A DNA stretch of 12,629 nt from Actinomycetota bacterium (lineage in GTDB: Bacteria; Actinomycetota; Actinomycetes; Streptosporangiales; Streptosporangiaceae). A program made the position numbers and the translations under genes. Below, piece by piece: positions 12,347 to 12,629 of this stretch. Every line of letters begins with the position of its first letter. Position 1 is the stretch's first letter. A model generated the notes under the pieces. It saw only the letters and a list, made by a program, of their open reading frames with translations. It was not told where the DNA came from and searched no databases. The stretch lies in NCBI GenBank assembly GCA_003168295.1, contig PMST01000702.1:1-12629 (forward strand). The letters are read 5' to 3'.

Positions 12347-12629
12347 TTGGCTAGCCAGGCGGAGGCCGTCTCCGGTGACCGGCCCGGCGTGGTACCGCGC
12401 GGCGGCCAGGGGCTCGCGCTCGCGACGCTGTGCACGCTGCTGTTCCTGACGTTCCTGGACAACACCGTGGTCAGCGTCGCGCTCGGCGACCTGCAGACCA
12501 GCCTGAAGGCGGACGTCACCGACCTGCAGTGGGTGGTCGGCGCCTACGCGCTCACCTTCGCCAGCATCATGCTGGCCTGCGGGATGATCGGGGACGAACT
12601 CGGCCGCAAGAAGGTCATGCTGGCCGGGG
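12347..12629 (+). CDS. MFS drug exporter, DHA2 (EmrB/QacA-like) family, 3' end outside window
   Basis: The first 94 codons are present, from TTG 12347 to the window end. After a polar stretch of about 26 residues comes TM1 (LALATLCTLLFLTFLD), then DNTVVSVALGDLQ, typical of motif D1 in DHA2 exporters. LQWVVGAYALTFASIMLACG (TM2) and the motif A loop GMIGDELGRKKVMLAG follow. Fourteen TMs are expected in the full protein, which would expel drugs or other small molecules by proton antiport. TTG 12347 is preferred because AAGG lies 8 nt upstream and the previous in-frame codon limit is the lipoprotein TAA (12329-12331). An in-frame GTG at 12389 is the alternative; it has no Shine-Dalgarno. It is probably co-transcribed with the lipoprotein. 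Confidence 0.9.
   Translation, partial: MASQAEAVSGDRPGVVPRGGQGLALATLCTLLFLTFLDNTVVSVALGDLQTSLKADVTDLQWVVGAYALTFASIMLACGMIGDELGRKKVMLAG

Overview
The window is very GC-rich, codes densely on both strands and uses GTG and TTG starts. It carries families typical of actinomycetes: a PadR-like regulator coupled to a membrane protein, a Ser/Ala-rich MTB12-like lipoprotein, a GH25 muramidase and a membrane-anchored YceI protein. It looks like chromosomal DNA of an actinomycete; I cannot name the genus. No tRNA, rRNA, insertion sequence, prophage block or CRISPR array was seen.

Layout. 1-2224 (+): the tail of a PadR-like regulator, coupled by an ATGA overlap to an 8-TM membrane protein, then a class I SAM methyltransferase whose last 26 bp overlap the convergent next gene. 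2199-3353 (-): a short Rho factor (384 aa) without the N-terminal extension of the usual actinobacterial Rho. 3354-3679: a 326-bp leader/intergenic region, poorer in GC than its surroundings, with several palindromes, a tandem 10-mer and a possible leader ORF ending on the rho start codon. 3680-8735 (-): a three-gene formate dehydrogenase operon (alpha, beta, NrfD-type membrane subunit), each junction an ATGA overlap. 8736-8835: a 100-bp divergent intergenic region. 8836-9747 (+): a GH25 muramidase without a signal peptide. 9790-10578 (-): a membrane-anchored YceI protein. 10753-11563 (+): gluconokinase, probably leaderless, overlapped by a minimal Smr-domain protein. 11759-12629 (+): an MTB12-like lipoprotein, then 15 nt later the start of an MFS drug exporter that runs off the end.

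The most important reading is that the formate dehydrogenase alpha subunit is one 1082-codon selenoprotein gene interrupted by an in-frame TGA at 8175-8177. The TGA sits where the active-site Sec/Cys lies in the family (NQAR-I-U-H). It is followed, 18 nt later, by a hairpin with the loop GGUCU, the SelB-recognised loop and spacing of E. coli fdhF as I remember it. A gene caller would split it into two false genes or call it a pseudogene. The predicted enzyme oxidises formate at a molybdenum or tungsten bis-MGD centre, passes electrons through five [4Fe-4S] clusters and delivers them through an NrfD-like subunit to membrane quinone. Neither the alpha nor the beta subunit has a visible Tat signal, so the active site may face the cytoplasm. 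The Sec machinery (selA, selB, selC, selD) and fdhD/fdhE are not in this window and must lie elsewhere if the gene works.

I see no clearly new multi-gene defence or mobile system. The least explained parts are the short Rho with its structured leader, and the unusual pairing of a Sec-containing FdnG/FdnH-like module with an NrfD anchor.
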